Positions 25,297 through 33,201 are shown, counted from the first letter of the stretch. The stretch is DNA of 64,000 nucleotides from CAWJMD01 sp963700925 (GCA_963700925.1 OY969553.1:3968001-4032000); one strand, 5' to 3'. The notes: a model not told the origin generated them from the letters alone. Numbers and translations: made by a program.

Positions 25297-26612
25297 CAGG
25301 TCACCCCGAAGTGCCGGGCAGCCTCGACGCCGGAGCGGCACCCGTCCTCGTGAAAGCCCCAGCCGTGGTATGCGCCGGCGTAGACCGTGCGGTCCGTTGC
25401 CAGGGCGCCAAGGCGTGTCTGGGCGGCCACCGCCTCGGGCGTGTAGATGGGATGCTCGTAGTCCATCACTGCGAGCACGGCCTCTGGATCGATGCGTTCA
25501 CGCGCGTTGAGAGTGACCAGGTAGTCGTTGGGCGCGGTATGTCCCTGCAGACGATTCATCCAGTAGGTGACGACCGTGGGCTCGCTGGTGGATGTACAGG
25601 AGGACATCCTGTAGTTCCATGACGCACCCGCGGCCCTCGCCTGCGGAAGCAGCGACGAGTCGGTGTGCAGGACGGTCTCGTTGCGGGAGTACTCAAACGC
25701 CTTGAGGGTCTGCACCTCCTGGTCGCTCGGATCCGTCAGCAGGTTCAGCGCCTGGTCCGCATGGGTTGCGATGACGACCCGGTCGAACGTGGCCGTCACG
25801 CCCGGCGCGTGCGTGATTTCGACACCCTCGGGCCGGCGCGTGATGTCGGTGACGGCCGCCGACCTGCGCACGTCCGGTAGCCGGGCGGCAAGTCGCTCGA
25901 CGTAGGTACGCGAGCCCCCGACGACCGTGAACCACATCGGCGAACCGGTGACCTGCAGCATCCCGTGGTGGTCCAGGAAGCGGAACAGGTACCTCGCCGG
26001 GTAGTGCGACGCGGCATCCCGTCCCGAGGACCAGACGCAGGACACGACCGGCACGGCATAGTGCGAGATGAAGTGCTCGCTGAAGCCCTCGCGCTGCAGG
26101 AACTCGCCGTACGTTGTGAGGTCGCCTTGGTCATCGCCCTCGGGGTCATCTGTGGATCGCAGGAAGGCGGTGGCTCGGCGATGGAAACGCCTTACCTGCA
26201 ACAGCATTCGCAAGAACTGAGGGTCCAGGAGGCGGCGTGGCTGGGCAAGCAAGCCTGAAAGACCCCGCCCACCGGCATACTCCAGCCGGCAACCCTCGCA
26301 GCGCACGCTCATGCTCATCTCGGTCGGCCGCACCTCGACCTCGAGCTCGGCGAACAGCTTGCGCAGCCAGGGGTACGTCCGGTCGTTGTGGACGATGAAC
26401 CCGCTGTCCACCGCATGCTCGCCGCCGTCAGGCGCGGTGACGTCGTGGGTGTGGGCGTGCCCCCCGAGGCGGTCGTCGGTCTCGAACAAGGTGACGTCAT
26501 GCGTGCGGTTCAACAGGTAGGCGGCGGTCAGGCCTGAGATCCCGGAGCCGACCACCGCCACCGAAGGCCGGCGCGCCGTCTGCCCATCGGGTGACTGGCT
26601 CGCGGTGTTCAT
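25293..26612 (-). CDS. FAD-dependent oxidoreductase (amine-oxidase/desaturase type), first gene of the CarH-linked operon
   Basis: A 439-residue flavoprotein. The dinucleotide-binding motif is VAVVGSGISGLTAAYLL (residues ~17-33), followed by VTLFETDDRLGGHAHTHDV, in which the second GG motif and His-rich stretch are typical of the amine oxidase-like proteins paired with DUF1365 and Cfa. The C-terminus YAGAYHGWGFHEDGCRSGVEAARHFG is the FAD-closing segment. Relatives are annotated as predicted NAD/FAD-binding proteins that desaturate or oxidise acyl chains. ATG 26612 with AAGGAGCAGCA upstream as SD. It is transcribed away from the CarH-type regulator, whose repeat operator covers its promoter. 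Confidence 0.9.
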   Translation of the reverse strand: MNTASQSPDGQTARRPSVAVVGSGISGLTAAYLLNRTHDVTLFETDDRLGGHAHTHDVTAPDGGEHAVDSGFIVHNDRTYPWLRKLFAELEVEVRPTEMSMSVRCEGCRLEYAGGRGLSGLLAQPRRLLDPQFLRMLLQVRRFHRRATAFLRSTDDPEGDDQGDLTTYGEFLQREGFSEHFISHYAVPVVSCVWSSGRDAASHYPARYLFRFLDHHGMLQVTGSPMWFTVVGGSRTYVERLAARLPDVRRSAAVTDITRRPEGVEITHAPGVTATFDRVVIATHADQALNLLTDPSDQEVQTLKAFEYSRNETVLHTDSSLLPQARAAGASWNYRMSSCTSTSEPTVVTYWMNRLQGHTAPNDYLVTLNARERIDPEAVLAVMDYEHPIYTPEAVAAQTRLGALATDRTVYAGAYHGWGFHEDGCRSGVEAARHFGVTW

Positions 26613-26672
26613 TGCTGCTCCTTGGCAAGGTCTGTCCCCCTCGGTGGATCGCTGTCCAGGGTTTGTCTAATG

Positions 26673-26701
26673 AAAGTAGAAGAGGGATCAAGTACTGTCA
26701 A
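26673..26701 (-). promoter_or_regulatory. Candidate promoter of the lipid-modification operon
   Basis: On the minus strand TTGACA (complement of 26696-26701) is followed after exactly 17 bases by TACTTT (complement of 26673-26678). The -35 is consensus and the -10 moderate. The -35 falls inside the first of the 11-bp operator repeats, so a bound regulator would block RNA polymerase. A second TTGACA in the adjacent repeat (complement of 26707-26712) could serve as an alternative. Confidence 0.55.
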
Positions 26702-26737
26702 GTGTCTGTCAAATGTTGGTAGAGTGTGTGACATGAG
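26694..26737. promoter_or_regulatory. Four contiguous 11-bp repeats, candidate CarH-type operator
   Basis: Positions 26694-26704, 26705-26715, 26716-26726 and 26727-26737 align as 11-bp units: acTGTCAagtg, tcTGTCAaatg, ttGGTAGagtg, tgTGACAtgag. The first two are near-identical, the third and fourth degenerate. The characterised CarH tetramer of Thermus binds three 11-bp direct repeats overlapping a -35 box. The same geometry here, between a CarH-like gene and its divergent operon, makes operator function likely. The last repeat covers the regulator's own start codon (26733), suggesting autoregulation. Confidence 0.65.
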
Positions 26738-27677
26738 CCACGATGGGCTGTCAGCCGTGCTGCGGATCGGTGAGCTCAGCCGTCGCGTCGGCGTCAGCGA
26801 GCACGTTCTGCGTGCCTGGGAAAGCCGCTACGGGCTACTGAAACCGGCTCGCTCGGCAGGTGGCTACCGGCTGTACTCCGATGACGACCAGCGCAGGGTG
26901 CGGCTGATGCAGGCCTATCTCACGGAGGGTCTGGCAGCCGCTGAGGCAGCGCGCCAGGCCATCGCACACGAGCAACAGCAAGGTCTTGCTTCGGACGCAG
27001 AGCAAGCATGGACTGCACAGGGCTCAGAGCCCGCCCCTATCGAAGTCGCCGGAGCGGAGGTAGCCGATTCCGCGGATGTCCTTCGTCATGCCTTGGACGA
27101 GCTGGACGAACCAGTGGCCCAGGCTGTGTTGGATCGGCTGTTGACGGACTTCACGGTGGAGAGCGTGCTCCGAGACGTCGTGATGCCCTACCTGAACGAC
27201 TTGGGGGTTCGGTGGGAGCGCGGCGCGATCAGCGTCGCCCAGGAGCACTTCGCCACTCACGTGCTGCGCGGGCGGATGACCGGCCTGGCTCGCGGATGGG
27301 GGAACGGGCGTGGACCGCAGGCGCTGTTGGCCTGCCCCCCCGATGAGTTGCACGACCTGGCCCTGCTCGTCTTCGGGATCGTCCTCAACCGGAACGGCTG
27401 GCGCGTCCGCTACCTCGGAGCGAACACACCGATGCAGGACACGATCCAGATGACCCTGCAGACCCGGCCGAGCCTGGTCGTTCTGGCGGCGAGCACACCG
27501 GGGCGATTTGCCGCGGTCCTGCCCGAGCTGGTGCATCTGGCTGGCATCGCAACGCTGGCCCTTGCCGGGGAGGGTGCGACCGAGAACCTCGCTGACGAGA
27601 CCGGTGCTCGGCTGATCACCGAAGATCCGGTCACCGCGGCTCGACAGCTCGCCGGGCCGATCGCGTCAAGTCCTTGA
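26733..27677 (+). CDS. CarH/LitR-type MerR regulator with cobalamin-binding domain
   Basis: About 314 residues. The MerR HTH lies at ~8-75 (RIGELSRRVGVSEHVLRAWESRYGLLKPARSAGGYRLYSDDDQRRV). A four-helix B12-capping domain follows with the Wx9EH motif intact (Trp161, Glu171, His172) that senses the adenosyl face. The cobalamin Rossmann domain has CPPDELHDLALL, whose His207 matches the lower-axial Co ligand although the canonical Gly three residues on is Ala. SLVVLAAS and LALAGEGA follow. In known CarH proteins adenosyl-B12 forms a DNA-binding tetramer in the dark and light breaks it. The Wx9EH motif argues for this photosensor mode over simple redox MerR function. It is divergent from the lipid-modification operon. 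ATG 26733 is chosen; GTG codons just upstream are possible. Confidence 0.9.
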   Translation: MSHDGLSAVLRIGELSRRVGVSEHVLRAWESRYGLLKPARSAGGYRLYSDDDQRRVRLMQAYLTEGLAAAEAARQAIAHEQQQGLASDAEQAWTAQGSEPAPIEVAGAEVADSADVLRHALDELDEPVAQAVLDRLLTDFTVESVLRDVVMPYLNDLGVRWERGAISVAQEHFATHVLRGRMTGLARGWGNGRGPQALLACPPDELHDLALLVFGIVLNRNGWRVRYLGANTPMQDTIQMTLQTRPSLVVLAASTPGRFAAVLPELVHLAGIATLALAGEGATENLADETGARLITEDPVTAARQLAGPIASSP

Positions 27678-27740
27678 GGTGCCCCGCGTTGTGCGGTTTG
27701 GCCAGAGCCGCTGTTGCACCGGCAATCTCGTTCGAGAGCG

Positions 27741-27848
27741 CTGATTTGGCGCGACGACAGGGACCTCGCCGCGGCGCCGGACCGCCTGATGCGATTCGTC
27801 CGCGACCAGGTTCAGACCTGGGGCCGGTCCGGACGGCAGATCGCCTAG
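27741..27848 (+). other. Short open frame, possible remnant of a lost coding region
   Basis: In the same frame as, and just after, the CarH-type gene an open stretch ends at TAG 27846-27848. Its last ~35 residues (RDDRDLAAAPDRLMRFVRDQVQTWG) look like a real amphipathic C-terminal helix rather than a shadow. There is no start codon with an SD. The stop shares a CTAG with the converging HNH gene. It could be the tail of a deleted gene; no family is recognised. Confidence 0.2.
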
Positions 27849-28210
27849 CGAGCCGGTGTGGTGGCGAACCGCAGCGCGAGCTCGGCGGTGATCGTCATGT
27901 GTCGCGCCAGGAAGGCGCGCTCGTCGAGCCGCTTGCGCCGCAGCCAGGTCGTGACCTCGTCATTGCACTTGCTGGCATTGCAGGAGCCGCATGCCGGCGC
28001 GATGTTGTCCAGGGTGTAGCGGCCGCCGCGGGAGATTGCCAGCAGGCAGTCACGCTGCAGCGGCTTGTCGGGGGCGCCACAGTAGGCGCAGCCGCCCCAG
28101 GCTGCCTGGAGTGCAGCCCACTGCTCCTCGCTGAGGTCATGGTCGACGCGACCCATCCGGCGCCTGCGCTTGCGGGCGGCTCGCCCAGCACGGCTTCGAT
28201 TGACCGCCAT
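27845..28210 (-). CDS. HNH endonuclease family protein
   Basis: About 121 residues. The HNH core shows CAYCG and ACGSCNASK, two CxxC zinc knuckles framing the beta-beta-alpha metal region (DCLLAISRGGRYTLDNIAPAC: the Asn-His part is LDNIAP). ATG 28210 is chosen for MAVNRSRAGRAARKRRRR, a basic N-terminus; the frame is open to 28300 without better evidence. Such small solitary HNH proteins are widespread in actinobacteria, and the target (DNA repair, phage-related or domesticated) is not known. No methylase or toxin-immunity partner lies next to it. The stop overlaps the plus-strand short frame at CTAG. Confidence 0.8.
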   Translation of the reverse strand: MAVNRSRAGRAARKRRRRMGRVDHDLSEEQWAALQAAWGGCAYCGAPDKPLQRDCLLAISRGGRYTLDNIAPACGSCNASKCNDEVTTWLRRKRLDERAFLARHMTITAELALRFATTPAR

Positions 28211-28230
28211 CGTCCCAGCGTAGGCATCGC

Positions 28231-28386
28231 GGATCTCGACTTCGGCAACAGCTTTGCGAGCATGGCCATCGCGGATTCCTGGATGTCGACGTGCTCGCAC
28301 TCGAGCGCCAGGCAGCCGATGTCGGCCACCTCGCGGGTGTGCTCGGGACGGTCCCGGGCCACAGCGGCAAGAGTCTCAGCTGAGTG
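28231..28386 (-). pseudogene. DUF6493-like fragment
   Basis: Within a minus-strand open frame, about 52 residues (AETLAAVARDRPEHTREVADIGCLALECEHVDIQESAMAMLAKLL) read like the helical-repeat part of DUF6493 proteins, which in intact genomes are encoded next to SWIM zinc-finger proteins. The flanking residues in the frame are non-coding in character. It directly abuts, in another frame, the N-terminal remnant of such a SWIM protein, so an internal deletion seems to have joined the two. Confidence 0.35.
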
Positions 28387-28717
28387 ACGACGAGCCCCTT
28401 GCGTGGCTGCAGCAGGCGTAGAAGCTCCCGAAGCGCAGTCGGTCACCGTTGCTCGTCACCACGGGGTCGGCCCGGAGGATCGCCAGCATCCCTGGTGGAA
28501 CGTAGTGGCGCGTCCGCGCCACCCGCGCGACGGTGAGCAGAGCCCGAGCCGTCTGCTCCGAGTGCGCGAGGAAGCCGTCGAAGAACCGCGGATGCATGGT
28601 CGCGCCAGTCGGTGTGGTGCCTCCACTGGTGGAGAGCGACACCTCGACCCGGCCCCTGCCCACGGAGACCTCTGAGGGACGCTGGTAGGCGTAGGTCTGT
28701 TCTGTTGGCAGGGGCAC
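28376..28717 (-). pseudogene. SWIM zinc-finger protein, N-terminal remnant
   Basis: From GTG 28717 the frame reads PTEQTYAYQRPSEVS, STSGGTTPTGATMHPRFFDGFLAHSEQTARALLTVARVARTRHYVPP and ADPVVTSNGDRLRFGSF. This is the conserved N-terminal beginning of actinobacterial SWIM zinc-finger proteins, which are normally 400+ residues with a CxCx(n)CxH SWIM domain. Here it stops after ~113 residues, the last ~15 being out of family, so the zinc finger is gone. It is decayed or deleted, together with the DUF6493 fragment next to it. Confidence 0.55.
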
Positions 28718-28775
28718 TCTCTCGAACGTACGAGATCCCCGTCCGGTTCGTTGTGGTTCGGCTAAGTCGAGGCAG

Positions 28776-29636
28776 TCACAGGTCCTTGCGCAGGAAGGAC
28801 GCTGCCGCCAGGCCCCACACCACGGCCACCCACACCGCGGCCCACGCGAGGTACGCACCCGTCAGGGGCGCCGCGCTGAGGAACGGGAAGGCTTCGCCGT
28901 CCGTGTCACCGAACTGGAGGAGCGCCGACGGGTCCTGGAACGCGTGCATCGCCCCGCGCCAGAGCCCGTCGGTGGGCAGCAGCATCCGCGAGACGGTGCC
29001 GACCCGCTCGACGGCGTCGTTACCGAGGGACGCACCCACGCCACCCACGACGCCAGCCACCCAGGTCGTCCCGAACAGGCCGACCGCGACGACGCCAGAG
29101 GCCATCGGCGAGATGGCTGTCGAGAGCAGCACGGCGAGGGTGAGCAGCACGACAGTCTGGGCCGCGAGCAGCGCGAGGGCGGTCGCCGGCTCCGGTGGCC
29201 AGTAGTCGACCGTCCACCGGACGACGAGGCACTGGGCCAGCCCCGCGAGAACGACGAAACCGCTGCCGAATGCCACCAAGCCCAGCCACTTGCCGAGCAG
29301 GAATGCGGATCGACGAATCGGCCTGGCCAGCACCGCGAGCGCGATGCCCGACTCGGTCTCGCCCGACAAGGTCGGGCCGGCCAGGAACGCGGTACCCAGC
29401 GCCGCGATCAGGCTGAAGCCGAACATCACCAGGTTGAGCAGGATGGAGGCGGTCAGCCGAGCCTCCCCGCTGGTGAGCGCGCTGCCACCGGTCTCCGCCG
29501 CCAGGCGGGAGAACCCCCACGCGCTCACCGCGAGCAGGAGGACGGTGAGCACCGCGAGGGCAAGCAGCACGCGCCGGCGGGATGCCTCGCGCAGTGTGAG
29601 GGCGGCAATGGTCAGGACCGTCCGGGCCGTCGTCAC
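28776..29636 (-). CDS. ABC-2 type transporter permease
   Basis: A 286-residue membrane protein with about six helices (residues ~24-43, 65-90, 115-135, 155-175, 180-200, 262-280). It begins TIAALTLREASRRRVLLALAVLTVLLLAVSAWGF, typical of ABC-2 permeases that pair with a separate ATPase. GETESGIALAVLARPIRRSAFLLGKWLGL is the conserved coupling segment. ATG 29636 overlaps the stop of the ATPase gene by 4 bases. It is the last gene of the sigma/anti-sigma/ABC operon. The substrate is unknown. Confidence 0.85.
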   Translation of the reverse strand: MTTARTVLTIAALTLREASRRRVLLALAVLTVLLLAVSAWGFSRLAAETGGSALTSGEARLTASILLNLVMFGFSLIAALGTAFLAGPTLSGETESGIALAVLARPIRRSAFLLGKWLGLVAFGSGFVVLAGLAQCLVVRWTVDYWPPEPATALALLAAQTVVLLTLAVLLSTAISPMASGVVAVGLFGTTWVAGVVGGVGASLGNDAVERVGTVSRMLLPTDGLWRGAMHAFQDPSALLQFGDTDGEAFPFLSAAPLTGAYLAWAAVWVAVVWGLAAASFLRKDL

Positions 29637-30637
29637 AGCTCTTCTCCCGACCGGGCTGCCGAGCCCTCGCGCAGGATGCCGAGCAGGCGCTCCTCCAGGC
29701 TGATCCGTCCAGGCTCGACCGCGTGCACCCGTGCACCCAGGGCGACCAGGTCGGCGACGATGTTGGGAACAGCCGTTCCAAGGTCGTCCGCCGGCAGCGC
29801 CACGGTGAACCAGTCGCCTTCTCTCTCAGACTTTCCGGTCGCGGCCAGCCGCGCCTCGGCCGCGGGGGAGAGGTCGGTCAGGTGCAGCCGCAGCTCGCGC
29901 AGACCGAGCAGCTCGGCGAGGGTCCCCGATGTCGCGACCCGGCCCCGGTCGAGGATGACGACCCGGTCGCAGACCCGCTCGACCTCGCCGATCAGGTGCG
30001 AGTTGAGCAGCACCGCGACGCCGCGCGACTTCAGTGCCAGCACGATGTCGCGAACGTCGGCGCGGCCGAGCGGGTCCAGCGCGCTGGTCGGCTCGTCCAG
30101 GATCGCCAGGTCGGGCTTGGCCACCAGGGCGACTGCCAGCCCGAGGCGCTGTTGCATGCCTTTCGAGAAGCCGCCCACCCGATCGCCGGCGCGTTCGGCC
30201 AGACCAACGAGGGACAGGCACTCGCGCTGCTCGTGCGCCGTCACGTCCATCCCGGACAGGCGGACGTGAAGGGCCAGCACCTCGGCCGCGCTCAGCCACG
30301 GCTGGTACCGGAAAAGCTCTGGTAGGTAACCGATTCGGGCGCGCGCGGCAGGGTCAGAGGCGGGCCGTCCGAGGAGCATCGCCTCTCCTCCATCGGGGTG
30401 GACCAGGCCCAGGAGCATCTTGATCACCGTGCTCTTGCCCGCCCCGTTCGGGCCGAGCAGCCCGACCACCTCACCGCGGCCGACCTCGAGAGACACGTCG
30501 CCGACGGCAGGCTGCTTGCCGTAGCGCTTGCGCAGGCCGGAGCACCAGACGGCAGGCGCCGGCGGCAGGTCCGTGACCAGTTGCGCTACGGTGTCATGCG
30601 CGGCGTCTTGCCCTGCGGCAGTGGGGTTTTCGACCAT
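29633..30637 (-). CDS. ABC transporter ATP-binding protein
   Basis: About 334 residues from ATG 30637, two bases after the stop of the anti-sigma-like gene. It carries a ~45-residue leader, then Walker A GPNGAGKST, Q-loop region GYLPELFRYQPWLSA, signature GFSKGMQQRLGLAVALV, Walker B LAILDEPTSALDP and switch His in LLNSHLIGEVE. The ~80-residue C-terminal extension (LRLHLTDLSPAAEARLA onward) is the regulatory tail of ABC-2-type ATPases. The longer open frame upstream lacks an SD and overlaps the anti-sigma gene. It pairs with the permease at 28776-29636. Confidence 0.92.
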   Translation of the reverse strand: MVENPTAAGQDAAHDTVAQLVTDLPPAPAVWCSGLRKRYGKQPAVGDVSLEVGRGEVVGLLGPNGAGKSTVIKMLLGLVHPDGGEAMLLGRPASDPAARARIGYLPELFRYQPWLSAAEVLALHVRLSGMDVTAHEQRECLSLVGLAERAGDRVGGFSKGMQQRLGLAVALVAKPDLAILDEPTSALDPLGRADVRDIVLALKSRGVAVLLNSHLIGEVERVCDRVVILDRGRVATSGTLAELLGLRELRLHLTDLSPAAEARLAATGKSEREGDWFTVALPADDLGTAVPNIVADLVALGARVHAVEPGRISLEERLLGILREGSAARSGEEL

Positions 30638-30639
30638 GC

Positions 30640-31725
30640 TCAGCGCAGGTTCGTGGCGACCGACAGCAGCTCGTCCGCGTCCAGCGAACCGGCCACGGCG
30701 GTCACCACGCCGTCGTCCACCCACACGACGGCCGCGATCGTCCGGTCACGGGTGGTGAGGACGGTGGCCGCATCCCCGTTCACCTGCGCGGACGACGTGG
30801 TGACCTCGTCGGCGGGCACCGGCAGCGGCAGGGTGGAGCCGTCCGCTGCGAACGTGCGTAGCTGCGCCGCGACGTCATCGGGCAGGCCCGGGAGCGACAG
30901 CAGGTAGTCGCGCACCGTCTCGAACGGGGCGCCGGACGAGAAGGCCGTTGGCGCGACCGCTCGACCGACGATGAGGGCGGGCACTCCGGCGGAGGACGAC
31001 CAGACCTGTGCCACACCGGGGCCGACGTCGAGCCGTACCTGGCTCCCGTCCAGACCGGGTGGGGGAGAGGGCAGAGCCTGGCCGGCTTCGGCGGCCGCTC
31101 GGGCCGCGCGCTCTGCCGAGAAGGTGAACGTTGCGCTCACCTGGCTACCCACCTGGTAGGCCGGCTCGCCGGTGACCCCTCGGGGCAGCTCGGTCACCTT
31201 CGGCACGTCGAGGCCGGTCTGCTCTGCCGCCGCTGCCGCGTCGCTGACCTCGTGCATGCCGACATCGCCGGTGATGGCGACGTCGCCGTATGCGCTCAGG
31301 TCGGGAAGGGCGATGAGATCGGCGCTGCTGAGACTCACCGGCGCGATCTGCTCGGTCTGGAAGATCTGCAGCCAGTCGTTGGCGGCCGCGGCGGCCCCGC
31401 CGCCGATGAACACGGCGGCCGCAACCGCCGCAACGGCGGGACGGCGCAGGGCAGCCCGGGGCCAGCCGGCACGCGTCGGTGCCGCCGTTCGCCCTGAGCC
31501 CCCGGTGGGCGCTGCCATCGACAGCCGTCGCCACCCGGCTTCGACGTCGGCGTCCGTGCCACCTGCAGTCGCCAGTGCCACGCCGACCAGGGCCGCGTCG
31601 TCACGGGCCGCGGCCAGCCCTCGCAGGCACTGCAGGCAGTCGGCGACGTGGTCGCGGTCGGTGTCGGCCACTCCGGCCGGCTCGTCGAGCAGCTGGCGCA
31701 GCACGCCTTCATTCGGATGACGCAT
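30640..31725 (-). CDS. Zinc-binding anti-sigma-factor-like membrane protein
   Basis: A 361-residue protein. The N-terminus holds the HxxxCxxC zinc anti-sigma signature (His26, Cys30, Cys33 in DRDHVADCLQC). A single membrane helix follows near residues 93-113 (VAAVAAAVFIGGGAAAAA), and then a ~245-residue domain that would lie outside the membrane. The gene overlaps the end of the sigma-factor gene by 17 bases, the classic arrangement for a cognate pair. The outer domain (PSPPPGLDGSQVRLDVGPGVAQVW, FETVRDYLLSLPGLPDDVAAQL) resembles DUF4367-like sensor regions, but I cannot name its signal. It probably holds the sigma factor inactive until the outer domain is triggered. Confidence 0.75.
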   Translation of the reverse strand: MRHPNEGVLRQLLDEPAGVADTDRDHVADCLQCLRGLAAARDDAALVGVALATAGGTDADVEAGWRRLSMAAPTGGSGRTAAPTRAGWPRAALRRPAVAAVAAAVFIGGGAAAAANDWLQIFQTEQIAPVSLSSADLIALPDLSAYGDVAITGDVGMHEVSDAAAAAEQTGLDVPKVTELPRGVTGEPAYQVGSQVSATFTFSAERAARAAAEAGQALPSPPPGLDGSQVRLDVGPGVAQVWSSSAGVPALIVGRAVAPTAFSSGAPFETVRDYLLSLPGLPDDVAAQLRTFAADGSTLPLPVPADEVTTSSAQVNGDAATVLTTRDRTIAAVVWVDDGVVTAVAGSLDADELLSVATNLR

Positions 31726-32236
31726 GACGGTTCAACTCCCTGCGTAGGGTGGCTTCGGCGCGCCGGACGGTGGTGCCGACACTTCCCGGGGACAAGCTGA
31801 GTGCCGCGGCGACGTCGGCGTAGCTGACGCCGCTGTGCCGGAGCACGAGAGCAACGGCCTGCTTTCGGGGCAGCCGTGCGAGCGCGGCGCGCACGCGGCG
31901 ACGCTCCTCGAGGGTCACCACCGCCTCGGCCACGTCGGACACGTCCGCGACGAGAGGCTCGTCCGCCGCGTGGGCGGTCTCCTCGCGCGACGTGCGACGC
32001 CGCCCGGAACGGAGCAGGTTCAGCGCAGTGTGGGCGGCGGCGACGGCGAGCCAGCCGCGAGCCTCTCCGGCCGGTACCGACGAGCGGCCGAAGGAGAGGA
32101 ACACGTCCTGCGCGACGTCCTCGGCCTGGTCGCGCGAGCCCAGCACCCGAGCGGCCACGCCGACGACCAGCTGGTAGTCGCGGCGGAAGATCTCGTCCAG
32201 GTCGGCCCGCACGACGCCACGGAGACTGCCCGGCAT
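31709..32236 (-). CDS. RNA polymerase sigma factor, ECF (sigma-70 family)
   Basis: About 175 residues from ATG 32236 (a GGAAG lies ~10 bases upstream); the frame stays open to ATG 32383, which would add 49 poorly conserved residues. Region 2: DLDEIFRRDYQLVVGVAARVLGSRDQAEDVAQDVFLSFGR. Region 4: AALARLPRKQAVALVLRHSGVSYADVAAALSLSPGSVGTTVRRAEATLRREL. The linker is short, as in ECF factors. It is followed by its probable anti-sigma factor and an ABC pair, so it likely controls this operon and perhaps its own promoter. The choice of start is the main uncertainty. Confidence 0.85.
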   Translation of the reverse strand: MPGSLRGVVRADLDEIFRRDYQLVVGVAARVLGSRDQAEDVAQDVFLSFGRSSVPAGEARGWLAVAAAHTALNLLRSGRRRTSREETAHAADEPLVADVSDVAEAVVTLEERRRVRAALARLPRKQAVALVLRHSGVSYADVAAALSLSPGSVGTTVRRAEATLRRELNRHASSE

Positions 32237-32375
32237 CGTCAGGAGCTTCCAAGCGGGCCGCCGCGCGGCGACGGCTCCGGAGGCAGCAAGGACGGTCGCC
32301 GCGATGACGTCGACCGGCGCCCCTCGTCCCCGCAAGACCAGCTCCATGTCTGTGAAGCACCGCCGGGGCCGGGAA

Positions 32376-32394
32376 TGTGACATGGCCTGTGACA
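32376..32394. promoter_or_regulatory. Direct repeat TGTGACA upstream of the sigma-factor gene
   Basis: TGTGACA occurs at 32376-32382 and 32388-32394, 12 bases apart start to start, in the 65-bp interval between the sigma-factor frame and the next operon. A further CTGTCA (32410-32415) follows on the same strand. On the minus strand this reads TGTCACA twice, a possible binding site or ECF promoter element for autoregulation. Function is inferred only from position and repetition. Confidence 0.3.
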
Positions 32395-32448
32395 GGCACG
32401 GTCAAGGGCACTGTCACCGGGCACCTCTTGGACCTGCACGCCCGCCTC

Positions 32449-33201
32449 TCAGGAGTCGTCGTTGAGGCGAAGAGTCTGCAGCCGCCTGCCCGCGTAGGCG
32501 GTCGCGGTGACGGCGACCACCACGAGCAGAACGAATCCGGTGCCGAAACCGACGGCGGCGTCGAGGCCGAGCCGCTCGGCCGAGTCCCCAAGCACACGTT
32601 GTGTGACCGCGAGTGACCACTGCTGAATGCTCAGAGCCTGCGCACCGGGGACGACACCACCGACCAGGGACTCCCAGATCAGGGCGTAGATCAGGCCGAT
32701 GACGACGGCGTTCCGCGTGATGACGGCGAGCAGCAGGAACACCGCCGAGTACGCGACCCCGGCCGCCAGGGCGCCGACGGTGAAGGCGACGGTCACGGTG
32801 CCGACCTCACCGGTCAGCACGACGCCCGCCACACCGATCGGCAGCACTCCGAAGACGACGACCACCCCGATGGCGACCGCCAGCTTCGTGACGATGATCG
32901 AGTAGCGGTTCAACGGCTTCGCGAGCAGGTAGACGATCGACCCCTCGTCGATCTCCGGGCCGATCGAGCCCGTGCCGGCGATCAGGCCGAGAAGCGGCAT
33001 CAGGATGGCGATGCCGAAGGCGCCGAGCAGGTCTGGCGCCAGCGCCCCGTCGAGCTCACCCTCGATCTCGGCTTCGAGCCCGGCGAGGACGCGAGCCAGG
33101 ACGCACAGCGCCAGCAGCGCGAGTGGTAGGAGGAGCAGCACCAGCGTGCGCTTGCGGCCCAGCAGGCTGCGGCGCGTCAGTTCTGCGACCGTCGCGTTCA
33201 T
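32449..33201 (-). CDS. ABC-2 type transporter permease
   Basis: A 250-residue membrane protein with six predicted helices, beginning NATVAELTRRSLLGRKRTLVLLLLPLALLALCVLAR. The central DEGSIVYLLAKPLNRYSIIVTKLAVA is the cytosolic coupling segment of ABC-2 permeases. The C-terminus is short and charged. ATG 33201 overlaps the ATPase stop by 4 bases. It is the last gene of a four-gene minus-strand operon made of two ATPase/permease pairs. Confidence 0.85.
   Translation of the reverse strand: MNATVAELTRRSLLGRKRTLVLLLLPLALLALCVLARVLAGLEAEIEGELDGALAPDLLGAFGIAILMPLLGLIAGTGSIGPEIDEGSIVYLLAKPLNRYSIIVTKLAVAIGVVVVFGVLPIGVAGVVLTGEVGTVTVAFTVGALAAGVAYSAVFLLLAVITRNAVVIGLIYALIWESLVGGVVPGAQALSIQQWSLAVTQRVLGDSAERLGLDAAVGFGTGFVLLVVVAVTATAYAGRRLQTLRLNDDS

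Noticed and set aside
28944..30269. A 441-residue plus-strand frame opposite the ABC genes
   Set aside because: It is antisense to a permease and an ATPase with intact motifs; the composition is shadow-like.
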